Source of the DNA: Nilaparvata lugens
Taxonomy: Eukaryota > Arthropoda > Insecta > Hemiptera > Delphacidae
Reading direction: 5' to 3'
Assembly (NCBI RefSeq): GCF_014356525.2
Contig: NC_052505.1
Span: 16,934,135 to 16,998,134, forward strand
Length of the DNA stretch: 64,000 nt
The translations under genes were made by a program, and so were the position numbers. This document shows positions 10,841-30,317 of this stretch, one piece after another. Numbering within the stretch: the stretch's first letter is position 1; each line of letters opens with the position of its first letter. The notes under the pieces were generated by a model. The model saw only the letters and a program-made list of their open reading frames with translations, ran no database searches and was not told the origin of the DNA.

Positions 10841-11478
10841 AGATTTTGATAATACAATAACCCTGTATTGATTAGAATCATCACACATGTTCAATTGCTT
10901 GATTGTTGCCATGCAATAAAATTAACATTGACCATGGCTATGGAAAGTCTCGTATGTGACTTTTATCACCAGTGGAATTCCTCCTATATGACAATTTAAT
11001 CATTTTTTAATTATTAAAATTTTAAAAATCATTGCAATGGACTGAATATTTATAGGATAATAATATGGAACATTAAAGGTTATATTATATAAAAAAAAGT
11101 TTTTTTGATAATTTTTCAAAGAAATATCAGCAATCTGAAGTTGTTTTTTGCTCTCCTGAAAAAAATGAAATCAAAACACATACGAGGTTTCCTAAATCCA
11201 GTGACGATAGTGTGTCTCTTATTCTTCATTTTCTGAGTTTTAAGCTTGTTTCACAGAGTTGCAAGCTTCTTATGAAATTGACTTTCTACTTGTTCAACGT
11301 GGAATCATTGGTCTATGTACAGTATTGCAATATTGTAGTATTGCTCTAATTTCTTCATTTTCTGTATGTGGCCTGATTATGCAAATTTAGGTACATTAGA
11401 AATTTAGAACCGTATCCACGATCATCTTCAACTGCAATTGATTTTGATTTGGTTATGATTGTATTGTGCACGAATCTC

Positions 11479-17252
<5,774 letters not shown>

Positions 17253-17287
17253 GTTTGCGGAAAGCACTAACTGAGAGTGTGATCGGG

Positions 17288-17344
17288 GGCATAAGGGCAT
17301 AAGGGCTAAGGGGCATAAGGGCATAAAGGGGTAAGCGCTAAGGG
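17288..17344. repeat. GGGCATAA minisatellite upstream of CIB2 start
   Basis: Short imperfect repeats of GGGCATAA and GGGCTAAG lie 36-92 bp upstream of the CIB2 ATG. On the CIB2 strand they read in frame as MPLCPLALMPLCP without a stop. If transcribed they give upstream in-frame start codons. Confidence 0.75.
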
Positions 17345-17816
17345 CGTGGTCCTCTACTTTCACTGCACGCAAAGCTCATCACTTAGTTCCTGTGTCAAAC
17401 TCACTATTCCACAATGTGTTTCATAATTTCATTAAGATATGTAACATAGAACATAAGATTAGATAAATAATCATTGGATCATTGTGCTGTACGATTATGA
17501 TTTGCATTCAGATCATATGTGAGAACTGCGTGGGAAACATTTCTACCCTAATAATCAAACACTAGAATACTGTCTAAAAATATCACGAATTTATTAATAA
17601 GTTACATACATGTTTCAAAGCATATGGTGTCATTACTCCTTAATTATCTTTATTGATATTGATTTGTTATCTGAATTCATACTAGGTACTTCAAAAAATG
17701 TAGAATTTCTTATCTTGAAATCTAGGTGTTTATATGCCAGTTTCTTACTATGGTAGGCGTTCAACCCTCCTATGTAAAGGAAATTCTCATGAGACAATAG
17801 GTTAAGATTTGATCTC

Positions 17817-17975
17817 TGTACAGATATACGCGCCGCGAACATGAGCAATTCACTTTTAATCAGCTGATTATATCTGTATTTTTACAGAAACGGTAAAATA
17901 CAGTTATAAAAAGCTTGGCATCAGCTGATTAAAAGTGAATTGCTCATGTTCAAGGCGCGTAAATCTGTACGCACC
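17817..17975. mobile_element. MITE, GTACAGATATACGCGCCGCG family
   Basis: About 159 bp with long inverted arms: ACGCGCCGCGAACATGAGCA and TTCACTTTTAATCAGCTGAT on the left, with inverted counterparts on the right ending CTGTACGCACCT. The left tip is shortened compared with the tandem pair at 50913-51243. It lies about 560 bp upstream of the CIB2 start codon. Confidence 0.75.
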
Positions 17976-20678
17976 TAAACAAGTGATTTATCGTCAGATA
18001 TTGAGTTTTTCTGGCAACCTCCACTCCGGAAAAATGTCTCTTATTTCTTATATATTTTTGCTGAGAGTCATGTCCTGAAAGAGAGATAATAAGGATGAAT
18101 CATTTCAGACATCAATTATAGTCTCTATTCCAAATTATAGGGAAGCAAGGGCAATTCGAAGAAGACAGTTGTTAAGTTTTGTGGAAATGGGATTTAATTT
18201 CAAATTTTACTATTACATTTCAAATAGGGCCATAGATTAAGTAAACAGATTAGATCTATGGTGGGGCTTAATAATTTCTTTACTTATGGTATACTTCTCT
18301 TATTCAGACATCAATTCCAATAATAGGAAAACAAGTCCGATTCAAGAAGACAGTTATCATTTGTGGAAATGGGATTCCGCTTTGAATTTGATTAGTACAT
18401 CGCATAACAATTCTTCACTTATCTAACTTTCTAATTCCATTTTCCATGCACCGTGTGCATTCGGTGTTCCATAGCTCTGGTACGTTTCAAAAACTCTCCA
18501 TAGGATTTGTATGTCAAAATTAAAGTATCAGTAATTCAAGGCTATAACGGAAATAAGAGATTGCAAAGAATAGTTAAAATTCAGGGAGATTCATTTCAGA
18601 AATAGACTCTTCATAGGATTCGTATGACAAATTTTAAATCTCTTTTATTCAAGGCTTCAACGGAAATAAGAGTTTGCAAAGAATAGTTACAATTGAGGGA
18701 AATGATGATGACTCAACAGAAAACTACTTTAAATCCTGCATAGAAACTTATGTACCCTATTTATGATGTTACGTTGCTTGTAAGGCCGCATCCGGTCGTA
18801 GAACCGCATTCTGAGCCGGATTATTGAGATGGGATTGCGCCGATACGCGTCACAAAATAAATTGCATTTTGTGACATTTTTAGACCCTTTTGATAGAATA
18901 GGCGCTCCAAATACACTTGTGACCCAGATCTCTGGGAAGCAAGAAGCAAGTAATCTTATTTGGCTCGGTGACTACTCATTCAAGGGGGCTGAACGATTAT
19001 GAACTGACGTCAATGGCGACTTCTGAGCTACGTGCTCTGGACAGTATTGTATTTTGCGTAATCTCATCAAAAACTGTGCTACAGTGAGACATTGTTAAGT
19101 CAATATGAGATAACTCATTCACGAGTCATACGCAAGGTTGGTTTCGATCTCACTAGGCGTCAAATCGGCAATACTCGTAGAAATCAATCCGAAAAATCAA
19201 ATCAAAACTATTTTGAACGTAAAAATAGAAATAAATCCGAAAAAACAAATCAAACTATTTTGAACGTGTGTCGACCTGAACAGAATGCAATAAGAGCGTT
19301 TAGAGGCTAAGCTTATGTTATAAGAAATTAAATTATCGCTAGAACTGGAGATGGCTAAACTGGACGAACCCCCCGAGCAGTCATGACTTACTAAAGAAGG
19401 AAAAATACGTATTCACAGACCTAGAAAGTGATGATAGTAGACATTCCCCCCAGGCTCATGGACGCACCCCACCCCCATTAATATAAAAAAATCCAGCAAC
19501 TATTTTTTGGGACCCCCGAAACATTTGATTTCTCATTTTCATATTTTGAACCTCTTCCCCCCCCCATGAATTTAAGGACAAAGTCTACGTCCAAGCACCC
19601 CCTTTGTTGGTACCCCTGCAGTAGAATTTTTGGAACTTTGTGCTTAAAGGTGACAAAAGCAAGTGGTAGCAAGTCGACAGCATTAGAACTTTGGCAATGA
19701 ACAATGATTTATATCATTACTTCTACAGTATACGTTGATTTATTCTACTCTATTGTATTTTCTATTATTTGTATAACTACAACAAGAAATCCCAACCAAA
19801 TAACACGCAAATCATATCTTATTGCTCCAATTTATTCTACTCAAGCATTTACTTCAAGTATTGATACTATAATGACTCTAATCCTAGATTCTTTGTTACT
19901 TTTCTGTTGATGTTGTTATATGGAATAGTGAATGAAAATTGGAGATTGGAACACGTTTTTATTTCTCATAGGATAATCGAATCGTATTGTTTATTCAACG
20001 ATAGGCATTGAGAGTGGAAACTCAGTTTAGTAATAGTAATAACACTAAAATATCACTATATATCATCATATATAGTAATATAGTATATTTATATAGTGAT
20101 ATTAATGGAGCAGCTCATAAAGTGTGCAAACTGTGTTCATAAACCAGAGTCTGCAAAGACTCAAACCACTCGGGTGCCGCATTGTGTTTGAATGATTGTC
20201 AGAAGTTGAAAATTAAGCACTTGCGGCGCATTTAACGGTCGATTTGGCCCAGTTATGTGGGACCGTTGAAGGTCTCCTCCTGAGAGAAACCCCCCCCCTA
20301 CTTTCAACTCACCCCCCCTCCCACCATACCACTCCTACATCCCCTTTAATACCTGTCACCTTCCTCCGGCCCAACCGACTAATTTGTCAGCCTACTATTA
20401 ATTTTCTAAATAGACACCACCTCTCACACACACGCACACATATACAGTGTCACCGCTCGCTCTCACACACGCACACAGATACAATGTCACCGCTCGAATA
20501 TCGCGAGCAGCAGCCTAATGTCACTACATTCCGTGAAGGTAACGTTTCCCAATACTTTTACTCTGGTGCTGCACGGAAATATTGGCGAACAATAGTTCAC
20601 CTGAGTCTTTCGATAGAGTTATTCAACTTGATTAACACCGATATCTACCCATTTTTGGATATTTTAAGTAAATTAGTA
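17976..20678. other. No gene recognised; mixed AT-rich and GC-richer DNA
   Basis: The portion at 18780-19320 is richer in GC and CpG (CATCCGGTCG, GCGCCGATACGCGTCAC). It could be an unannotated 5' exon or a repeat end. The stretch at 20280-20480 has C-runs and CACACA repeats. Frames at 19092-19310 and 20244-20846 lack recognisable motifs, and the latter runs into a SINE, so I treat them as non-coding. Confidence 0.4.
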
Positions 20679-20806
20679 AGGCCTTTGTTGGTGGGGAGTC
20701 CTTTGCGGGAAGGTCCCACCTCGTCTGAATTTAAACCGTCAATGAGATTTACAACTGTCATACTTCATTCGGCACCGACAATTCAACGTCTCAATCCGAT
20801 AACACT
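20679..20806 (-). mobile_element. SINE fragment, 3' part, minus strand
   Basis: The reverse complement matches the body and tail of the SINE at 52151-52373: GTGTTATCGGAT, TGTCGGT, GAAGTATGACAGT, TTTAAATTCAG and GTGGGACCTTCCCGCAA. The tRNA-like head is missing, so this copy is 5'-truncated. Confidence 0.75.
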
Positions 20807-20908
20807 TCCTATATTTATGTATCTTCCACTGCAATCTTGCACTTGACTAATGAGCTGTTCAGTTCTAACTAGATTTTATAAGGAATTTAACACTAAATAG
20901 AATGTTTA

Positions 20909-21510
20909 AATTCATTCATTCATTTATTTATCGTACAAAATACTACAATCATAATATAATTATGACATTGGAGGGGAAAATAGGCTGAGCCTGTACTATT
21001 TCTCTCCAAAAATTTTGATAAAAAGTTAATATCCAAAGTTTGAGGTTATGATATCACACACTGCTTCTTCACTTGAAGCAATCATGGTTTGTAACTCTGA
21101 TTGAGAAAATCTCTTGAAAGTTTTAAGCATTAATCACACACTCTTAGACATTCTTAAATGTCATACAAAATTGTAAATTTGTCAAAGAGGTTCAGAGTTA
21201 GGTCATTCTGGTCTCTTCATGATTTCTGGCAGCCTTTGCGATCATGACATCCTCTGTTCCCAACTGAAGGACCCTGTGGAGGTCTGAATCCTAATGAAGT
21301 ATGAAGCATTGACAGCATTTCCAATACTCTGTTCGGGAATTTTTGATAATGTCGATGTTACTTTTCCTAGCACAGCCCCACAGTTGGATACCATACAAAC
21401 AGTTTGAAGAAGCGTTTGATACTTCATTGATGATATTTTATTGTAGAATGAGAGGGTTGAATCTCTTCCTTGTATCCAGTACATTTTGGAGTATTTGATA
21501 TTCAATTCTT
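20909..21510 (-). mobile_element. Non-LTR retrotransposon 3' fragment (Jockey-like)
   Basis: The minus strand reads LYGIQLWGCARKSNIDII at about 21401-21350, a signature of the region after the reverse transcriptase domain in Jockey-like LINEs. Coding similarity then breaks up through stops and shifts. The 3' end is AT-rich and finishes in an ATGAATGAATTT-type simple tail near 20909. It is truncated and non-functional. Confidence 0.6.
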
Positions 21511-23593
21511 ATTTTTTCCTTCACATACTTGAGATACATTATCACATATGAATGATATGGAAACATGTTGGAAATAGATTACGTTTATTCCTACATTCAT
21601 CCTATCGATTTGAGTTCCATAAAGTGCTTTTTTGCTAGTTATTTTTATAAGAAAACATAATAAAAGACAGAAAATTGGATAATGTCGTATATAACTCGTT
21701 ATAATATCGAATTCAATTGAATATATATTTTTGTAACTGACCTCCTCCTCGTCTGGAATTCTTTCATTCTCAGCTTATCAACGAGGTAAATCTGAAAAAT
21801 GTTTTATGGATCTGTTAATTTTTATGAAATTTCTGAAATCGAGCCAATTTCAAATTTAGTATTATATACTGTATTTTTCAACATAATATTTGCAACACAT
21901 GTGAACAAAAAATTAGTTGTAATTATTGTAAGGCTGTCAAGTTGAATGTTTAAAAAAATGAAGCTGCTCAACTTGGTCTTGGTTCATGTCGTAATATTTG
22001 AAATCATTACTTCTATTACCATTTGTATGTAAAAGTATTTCTTCTCAGAGGAAGTTCAAAGATCTTTGATAAAATTGACAATAACAGTTCCTGAGAAAAG
22101 TCAAACCTCACAGTGACACCTCAATCTACCTACCTACGATAACCAGATGACATGACATGAGTACATCTCACTTTTAAGACCATCTTAACACACTTGATGT
22201 CATATTTTGCTTTACATGAGCAAAGATAGCGATTACTGCCAAGGCCGAGCTAGTATGTTAGGCGCAAAACTGTATTCATAATTTTCAGCGTTCAATGACA
22301 TAACCGCCCAACAAATAACAGTCTCACTTCTCAGAAGAAAGGACAGTCGGAGGAAGGAGAGGAGTGAATGGAGAGGAGTATTGTTTCTATTGAGCAGAGC
22401 CTCTAGAGAGCAAGCCTCTCTTCTTGCTGAGAGACCGGCTTCATGACTGGAGCATGAGACAGCTTTTCTTCTAGCCAATGAAGCAGCATTCACGCGGTAA
22501 CCTCCAGGAGAACAATCCTTCTCACCCACTTGACAGCTCACCTATTCAAACTGGCAGAAACCCATCAATAATTTTGGCAAGCTACAAGTCAGCATTAGAT
22601 GTGTTTGTCTCGAGAGGATTTGACCTTCATCGCACTCTTACATCCTTCCCGTTGGCTCTTACTGTGATTCCGTTTCAGAATTTGCATTAACAAGTACAAC
22701 TGCACCTGGAGAGATTATATTCAAATCACGAGTTTCAGATCATGCGTTTTTTAAACGCCGTGGTCCCTTCCACGTTGCGTATTTGCACATGTTTTTCAGT
22801 TACCACTATCACAAAAGTCATGACCAACATAGTACCTCCTTGAGCCCTCATCACACTTACAATGAAATGAATCGAATAGAATAGTTTTATTGCTTTGAAA
22901 ATATAAATTGTAGCAATATCTTTAGTAAATAATATCACCCACTTGAAAACAGCTCATAGAAACACATAATATGTTGAGCTATTATAATTACTTCCATTTA
23001 AAAGTTTATTCATTCAAACCAAAAGAGCGAATAAAATCATCAACAATTGATCAACAAATATAAAAAAGTTCTGATGTCTCTGTCCGATAGCAGAAAAGAA
23101 TCTCTGATAACACCTATCACATTACCATTCGCGAGCATTGGAACATCACTCACAATAAAATTGAAATTGAATTATCTTTATTTTTCTTCTTAGAAATACT
23201 CAATTATATACATATACAAAACTTGAAGAAGGTACCTCATATGGCCAAAGCCTTTGTGCGAGGTAAATGGATTCTACATAAAAGACTTCCCAGACTCTCC
23301 GTATGAGCAATGCTACCGACAATAAATTTTAAAATTTTTTAAGGAATATTTTCTCATTTGATCAATCTCATAGGGCTAATTAGAAGTTGAATTGAGAAGA
23401 ATAACTGATACCCTTGATTATATTATTTTTCTATCTGATAATATCCGTCGTGTTTGAAGGAGGATAATTATGTAGGCTACTTTTCGTAATAAATTCGTTG
23501 TAATTTGTTTTTTCCATTTATCTTCAGGTTGATTATTTCATTCATGATCTTCAGAGAATTGCCAATCTTCTCCATTATTCCTATCAATCAATT
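21511..23593. other. No gene recognised
   Basis: Frames at 22233-22541 and 22478-22690 overlap on opposite strands in a GC-richer patch. Neither has a motif or splice context I can support. The rest is AT-rich. Confidence 0.4.
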
Positions 23594-23594
23594 C

Positions 23595-23800
23595 AGGACG
23601 CAGGTGGGAAGGTGTGCTGAGCTGATGAATGGGGATACACCTCTGATCCTCTGTGCCAATGTGGACAAATTCAATCAATGAATCACCTGATATCTGAGTG
23701 TCCACAACACTCCTATCATGGAGGACTGACAGAAGTTCATGATGCTGGAGAAGTGGCATGTCAGTGGCTCCACAACTTACTAGATTCTATTAGTATTTAA
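23595..23800 (+). pseudogene. LINE ORF2 C-terminal fragment with zinc-knuckle-like motif
   Basis: The sequence reads RTQVGRCAELMN, then after a one-base frameshift at 23630 reads WGYTSDPLCQCGQIQSMNHL and ends ECPQ...LLDSISI with TAA at 23798-23800. The CxCGxxxSMNHLxxECP pattern is the C-terminal cysteine/histidine motif of many LINE ORF2 proteins. No reverse transcriptase domain precedes it, so it is a 5'-truncated copy. Confidence 0.7.
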
Positions 23801-23854
23801 CATATTAAGTGTAAAATTATGTTTTTTCTAACTTTGGCCTATGAATGCATATGC

Positions 23855-23888
23855 ATATATATATATATATATGATAAATATATTATAC

Positions 23889-23949
<61 letters not shown>
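23855..23949. repeat. (TA)n microsatellite cluster
   Basis: Two long TA runs separated by short non-repeat pieces. The poly-(Ile-Tyr) frame across it is an artefact. Confidence 0.9.
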
Positions 23950-26645
23950 TACGATACATAATATCAATTGAAAATTATCGATTTAAAGGCTATGATAGCC
24001 CAATCAACATGAATTTTGTTATTTAAGGGAAACATTCTATAGGCTACTGCTATTTCAAGTTTTATATAAGTTGTCGTGTTTCTTTGGAGATTTTCAGGTA
24101 ATGGGAATTGAAAATTTTCATAATCTTGAATTCATGGCCCTAGGAATTGAGTTGAATAACAGGAAATTGCACTTATCTAATATAGGCCTACTGGCATGAG
24201 TTACTCACTTGGAATTTGAAACTTTGCAATGTCGAAAAAGGATGATAGTCACTGAATTACATGAGAAATGATAAAAAAATATCTTGAGGTATGAGAAAGT
24301 GAGTCTATATTCTTCAAAAGAACATTTGGGCTTCACCACTTTTAGTATTGAAAAAGTGACTGCTGAAGATGAGAATTTCATCAAAGTCCACATAGAAAAC
24401 GAGATACCGGTCGGTAATAAAACGTCATTTATGGAATTCCACAATTTGAAATGTGAATGATTCTCGCTTAGATTGATATCTTACTCACTCAAGTTTTATA
24501 AGGAGGAGCTAGTTTCCAAACGCTTCCTTTCGTTTCGGATGCGTAACATTCGAAAGAGAATGGTGCACCATGAAGACGACAATGAGACTGTGAAGCTCTC
24601 AAGGTTGACTGGATCGTAAACGAAATCAATCCACAGCAGCTCGGCAAAGTTCCAAAAAAGGAATACGGTGATATTTGATTGTGCTGAGTCCTCTTCGAAT
24701 CCTTTGTATGACCGAATACTTTTTTTATTGCTGAGGATGATTTATACATAAGCATTGGGCTTGTGCGTGGGTTATAGGAGGTGAGAGAGATGATTGCACC
24801 AACAGTTTTAGCAAAAATATTGAGACAAATAATACAATATGTGATCTTACCTAATGTATCTTACCTACACAAACAATTATATTTTAATATGTGAATATTT
24901 CCTATTTTAGTTATAATAATGTGAAATATTTCTTCTATGTTTAGTTTTGAAACATCTAAATTTGAAAATCTACTTCTTTGCGAAAATACTTGAGGACTGA
25001 AAATTTTGTGAATTGAAGAACTACAATACTATTTCGGACTATGTGTTATCTGCATTTTGAAGAGGAATAGCACAAGGTTACCTTATATTTCCTCTCCCTA
25101 TCAATAATCCTTTATTGTCATGAACCACAAAGTGTTGTAACAAACGTCACAATACAATAATATAAAAAACAGTCAAAATATTTTTAAAATAGTAATATAG
25201 TCAAAAAAATTATCTTTTTGATAATTCACTTATTGTATAAATACGTGTAGATAAAGAATAAATAATGAAGTATCTCAATACAATAATTAAATGAAAACAC
25301 TAATCTAATAAATTCAACAGTATTCTATGGTTTCAGGCAAGTTTCTAACCGTCTTGATGTTGTATCTTTCAACTGCCGAAACCTTGTTGATACCCTTTTG
25401 TGAAAACTGAATCCGCCAACGTAGGCTGCTGAAATTTTTTTCCATATGAACACACGTTGAATAGATGGTCTGGTGAGAACTTGTTGAAGAGACATTCTTG
25501 AAAAACTGTTGAATTCCATAAAAATCACGCCCTCAAGAAGTATGCACATCGTTCGAAATATTCAGGACATGAATAATCTAGGGCATTTATCATGCCGGTG
25601 AAGATCAAAATCGTATGAGCAACTCGAGATTTTCAAAAATAATATAAATTACTGAGATAATGCAATTATTCAAATGCTAATGAATTAATAATTACAGCAT
25701 TTAAATACAGATTTTCGTCTAGTAATAAATATGAAAAATGATAGTGTAATAGTGTAATGCAATAATACAGGATCTCATCTCATACAGAATCTCTATTCCC
25801 TGCAAGTTGCAGTTTTCCTGTGCCAAGATCGGACGGTGAACGATAATTTAAGCTTCATCAACAATATTGCCGAGGAACGAATCCTTTCCGCTTACATTCC
25901 GCCAGGAATCTTTATTTTCTCATATCATATAAATAGATGCACGCCAAATAGAAACCTATCCTACTAAATGTTAATCTCCAAATCACGATCACTTAGAATG
26001 AAGACATCAAACATACGTGTGAGAGAACTTAGTTGCAAATATTATGAAGATATATTCATCAATGTCTGAAGTTGAAAAAAACGGCAACTAATTCTCAAAT
26101 GACATGATTCATTCGCTAATCCTTTCCAGTATTATGGGATCAAGGATCGGCTCTGACAGTGACAGGTCGTATTCAGTCTTAGAAGCAGACGATGAGCTCG
26201 CAAAATAGGTCATTGCTACGTTTCTACTACCCGACTTCTGCTATTCTACTGTAAACAGACAAATCACTTTGCAACAATAATTCACTCTCCATGAATAACT
26301 CGCAAGACACTTGTCAAACTGCAATTCACAAATTACTGTAACTGAATTTAGGTGCTTGTCATCTATTCTGTGAAGGTTCAGAAACATTATTGCTTTCTTG
26401 AAGCTCTCAACCGCTTGATTTTATTTGAAATGTAAAACGTGGAACTATTCAAGCTCGGAACTCAACCGCTTAAATAGATTCTTAGCATTTTGAAGATAAT
26501 GTTATGTATTTAGGTTGACAAATTTTGCAAGGTCGAAGAGCTTTATAATAACGAGATGTTTTATTTACGATGCATCTACGTACTCTATGTAGTGCATAGG
26601 TAATTAATTGATGATAATGATGCATCATTATAAAATGATGAGAGC

Positions 26646-26680
<35 letters not shown>

Positions 26681-28129
26681 AATGAGCGAGTGTACCTACA
26701 GCTTTAGAAGGGTTTTTGAATTGTCGGAAATTAGTTTTCTAACTCATAATTATTGCATTTTAGCAAAGTCATCAGGCTACTCAAGTAGTCCGTTCTAGAT
26801 TTTTATCTCTTATCTTATCTTATGTATCTTTATCTTTTATCTCTTATCACCAGCATGACTAGAAGCCACAAAATGCGTTTTCTCAAATAAATACCATCTT
26901 GGTCCAATTTTAGATGAAACTCTTTATTATTTCGAGTTTGCCAAGTCTTTTAAACTGTCGAAACCCCTAGACAAGTCCTATGATCAAATATGTTTTTGAA
27001 AGTGTATTTGTGAAATTAAAAATAAAATAATAATTCATAATAAATACATGCTTTTGAGCCACTTATTCTATTAGATGTAATTGCGATAGAAGTATATATT
27101 CTACATACTAGATACGTATAGATTTCCATCTATCTAGATTTCGTATGTATTCTACATATATTATATTGAAGTATACATATAGATTTTCCATCTATAGAAG
27201 TATGTGTCTATCCTGATAACTACACAAATTTCTATTCAGTTTTTGCAAATTGATCACATCTGAATAATTATGCCAAAAATTAACTGGATTGGAAGTCCAG
27301 CAACTTAATAATTTGAATTAATTTTATCGATTGAGTATGTATTAGAATGCGCATAGTCATACAAGCGCACAATTCTTACTTCTTTCCTACACATTCACAC
27401 GCATACTTGAGTTTAGACTAGAGCATTTGTGTGTGCGGCCGCTAACAATTCACACAAGAGTAAAGAACTTGCTCCAATCTAGGTCATCACACAATTTCGT
27501 AATCAACTTAGTTCTTCCATCAACCTGACGAATTAAACAAACCCATATCTAGTTACTGATATCAAATACTTTAGCTTCTTATCATTATTTCATCTTTCGG
27601 TACAGAGCTTAGGTCTACACGAGCCTAATAACAAACTAGCTATTAATAACAGAATGTTATTTATGTAACTAAATTTGAGTTGTAGAATATACACACAGTG
27701 GTTGTACTTGATTGGCAGAAGTTGCCTAGAGCATTTGGTCCACATTTCCAGATTCTTGTATGTATTTTCAATAGTCTGTTGTGAAAGAATGGAATGTTTA
27801 TTCATATGGAGAATTACACCCTAAATAATGCAGTAGAATTCTTACGTTTTACAATAGTTTCCCCTTATTGAAAACCGCATGGCACCTTCAATAATTTTTT
27901 GTTGAGGCAAGTATTCTGATGCGGGTTCGAGTCCTTACATAAAGGTAGACTATGTAAGCTACACAGAACTTCAAACTCAAGTTGTTAAACATCATTAATT
28001 TCTTCAAATTTTGAGTATTCTATAAATACAATAGTTTTAAGAATAGCTATTCGCTCCCTTGGCCTACTCAAAAACTTAATATTCAACAAAAAGCTGCTAT
28101 TGTATTATGCATAAATGGAGACTGCTAAC
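23950..28129. other. Long stretch without a supported gene
   Basis: An 81-codon minus-strand frame at 24741-24496 has a hydrophobic FLFWNFAELLW segment and is discussed as a weak candidate exon. Otherwise only AT-rich DNA, an (ATG)n microsatellite at 26646-26680 and small duplications near 27085-27205 (CATCTAT, TATAGATTT) were seen. Confidence 0.4.
26646..26680. repeat. (ATG)n microsatellite
   Basis: About 11 GAT/ATG units. Confidence 0.92.
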
Positions 28130-28738
28130 TTAAGGCTGTGCAAAGGCTAAAAATAAACTTCCTACTGGTGATATTTTTCAAAGTTTTTCGATTTTTATAT
28201 CATCAAGCTATCAAAATGAAAAAGTTTTCTCAGGAAAACATTTTTTTCCGATCATTCATTTTTGAGATATGAGCGGCTAAACTTTAAATTTTCGGGACAG
28301 AGCATTTCAAATTCGGTAAGAGATAAATCCATGAGAGTTGAAGGATAAATTCTTCATGGTTAATCTAGTGAAACAAAAATTTTCTTAATTTTTGAGAAAG
28401 TTATTCAAATTACCAAAAATAACTCAACTAAAAGTTATTTTTGGTAAATTGAATAGCTTTCTCAAAAATTGATATTTAATAAAATTTTTTTCCTACTAAA
28501 TCAACAATACCATGAAGAATCTATCCTCTGAATCTCATGGATTTATCTCTCACCGAATTTGAGATGTTCTGTCCCAAAAATTGAAACTTTAGGCGCTCAT
28601 ATCTCAAAAAGTAATGATCGGGAAAAATGTTTTCTTGTGAAAACTTTTTCATTTTGGTAGCTTGATGATATTAGAATCGGAAAACTTTGAAAAATATCAC
28701 CAGTAGAAAGTTTATTTTCAGCCTTTGCACAGCCTTAA
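28130..28738. mobile_element. 609-bp foldback element with TTAA ends
   Basis: Starts TTAAGGCTGTGCAAAGGCTA and ends with the inverted CAGCCTTTGCACAGCCTTAA. The arms of about 300 bp each run almost to the centre, where AATTACCAAAAATAACT meets its complement AGTTATTTTTGGTAAATT. The flanking TTAA could be the target site, as for piggyBac-type elements, or part of the terminal repeat. No protein is encoded. I recall similar sequences in planthoppers. Confidence 0.8.
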
Positions 28739-30299
28739 AATCCTAATGAAAATGGAAATTTTCCCTTTGAATTGACACACATAAATACACAAAATTGTAT
28801 AGATGCAGTTACATGCAATCTATTTATTACTTCAATGAGTTCAATCATCTATAGTATGTTTATAGAAATAGGCGACAGAACATAAACATAAAGTAACCGC
28901 TGAAATAAGTTATAATAAGTATAGGTATAAAATGAGCATGGAATAGATTATATGAGTCATTAATTATTGTATATTTTACACAAATGCTCCATGTTATATC
29001 TCTTCTTTCGATAAACAGACTAGTAAACGAACCGTAGTTGATGAAGTTGGGTAGTACAGTAAGTAAGTTGAAGTCGGTAGTAAAGTAAATTGGATGGATA
29101 CTCCAACGCAAGATCTCTTACTAATCTCGTATCCTTTAATGGCTCGAGAAATAGCTATTAGTCGTGAGCTATTAACCTCTGCCAATATAAGAAATAATGT
29201 TTGTCACACATTGACTGGTTTTACTACTCCCTTGGATTGTCTTTTATAGCTTCAACCTCCACAATAAATATTACTCTAAAAGGTGTGAACACTTAACAAG
29301 ATTATTACGGGAGACAAATAGTATGAAATAATACAAAAATATGCTTCTTTCCAATATCATCCAATAACAGGACATTTCTGAATTTTTCCAATGGAATGCA
29401 TGTCATGGGTTCGCAGAATTTTACTGGATGACTTCTTATTTTGACGCGAATCATTTTCATCATCCACTCATCACTCATTCAATTTCATCATTGTTTGAGA
29501 AACAGTCGGTTGACAATATCATATTGCACATTTTACTACCAAAAAAGTTCATTACAAATAATGAAACTTGTAGCTCACTTTTGAATTACTACTTATACTC
29601 ATACTTTTTAAGTATTGACAGTCACTGTGGACTTGAGAATGCAAAGTTGTATTCATAAGAGTGTTACTGTCTTTTCTGCTTGACATACCGTTTTCTCAGT
29701 ATCATTATTAGAAATGTCTTCAAAGTGTGAAAATAAAGATATCTATCTATCTATTGATGAGGAATTAGTGAGAATACTAGAAGCTGCTGTACTTCGACTG
29801 TGTTGTAACCATGGAAATAGTAAATATCAAAAGCATCAGATTGGCTATTCACCCAACTTTATTATAGGCTATGTATTATACAAGATTTTATCCTTTTTTG
29901 CATTTCGTTTCAAACCCTACCCTTGTAGTACTTACTGTTTGTATCTTAGTTAGTGAAATTATGAGAAGTGGTTTTTCTTCATAATTTTTGTTGGAGTGTT
30001 GAGTTTTTGGTGAGGTTTCCATGAAATACTTCTGGGAAAATTTGGAGTTTCACAAAAATAGGGGAACCGACGAGAAAAATATTCCTCTCACAATTTCGTA
30101 TAGAGTCTCCCCCGAATTACAGGACTTTCCAGGGAGTTGAACCGAGACAATTAAACTGAAAAAGGTAGCCAGTGAGACACTGTGAAATCTCCTGTTTCTA
30201 CACACCGATTTCTCATCGACACTACACCCAGAATGTCCTCTCTCCTCTGATTGGATAACCAACAGCTGAATCAGTCAATCGGAAGACATTTCTATCTCT
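28739..30299. other. No gene recognised
   Basis: Small frames at 28860-29185 (minus) and 29428-29953 (plus) show no family resemblance. At 30200-30290 there is a patch resembling the CCAATCAG-containing MITEs at 44040-44199 and 62190-62369 (ACACACCGATTTCTCATCG, CTCTGATTGG), probably a decayed member. Confidence 0.4.
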
Positions 30300-30317
30300 C
30301 TAGATGTAACTAAGATA

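Noticed and set aside
20244..20846. 200-codon open frame on the plus strand
   Set aside because: Composition is driven by C-rich and CACACA simple sequence, and its 3' half reads through an inverted SINE fragment. No recognisable domain.
22233..22690. Overlapping opposite-strand frames in a GC-richer patch
   Set aside because: No domain and no splice context; the two frames contradict each other.
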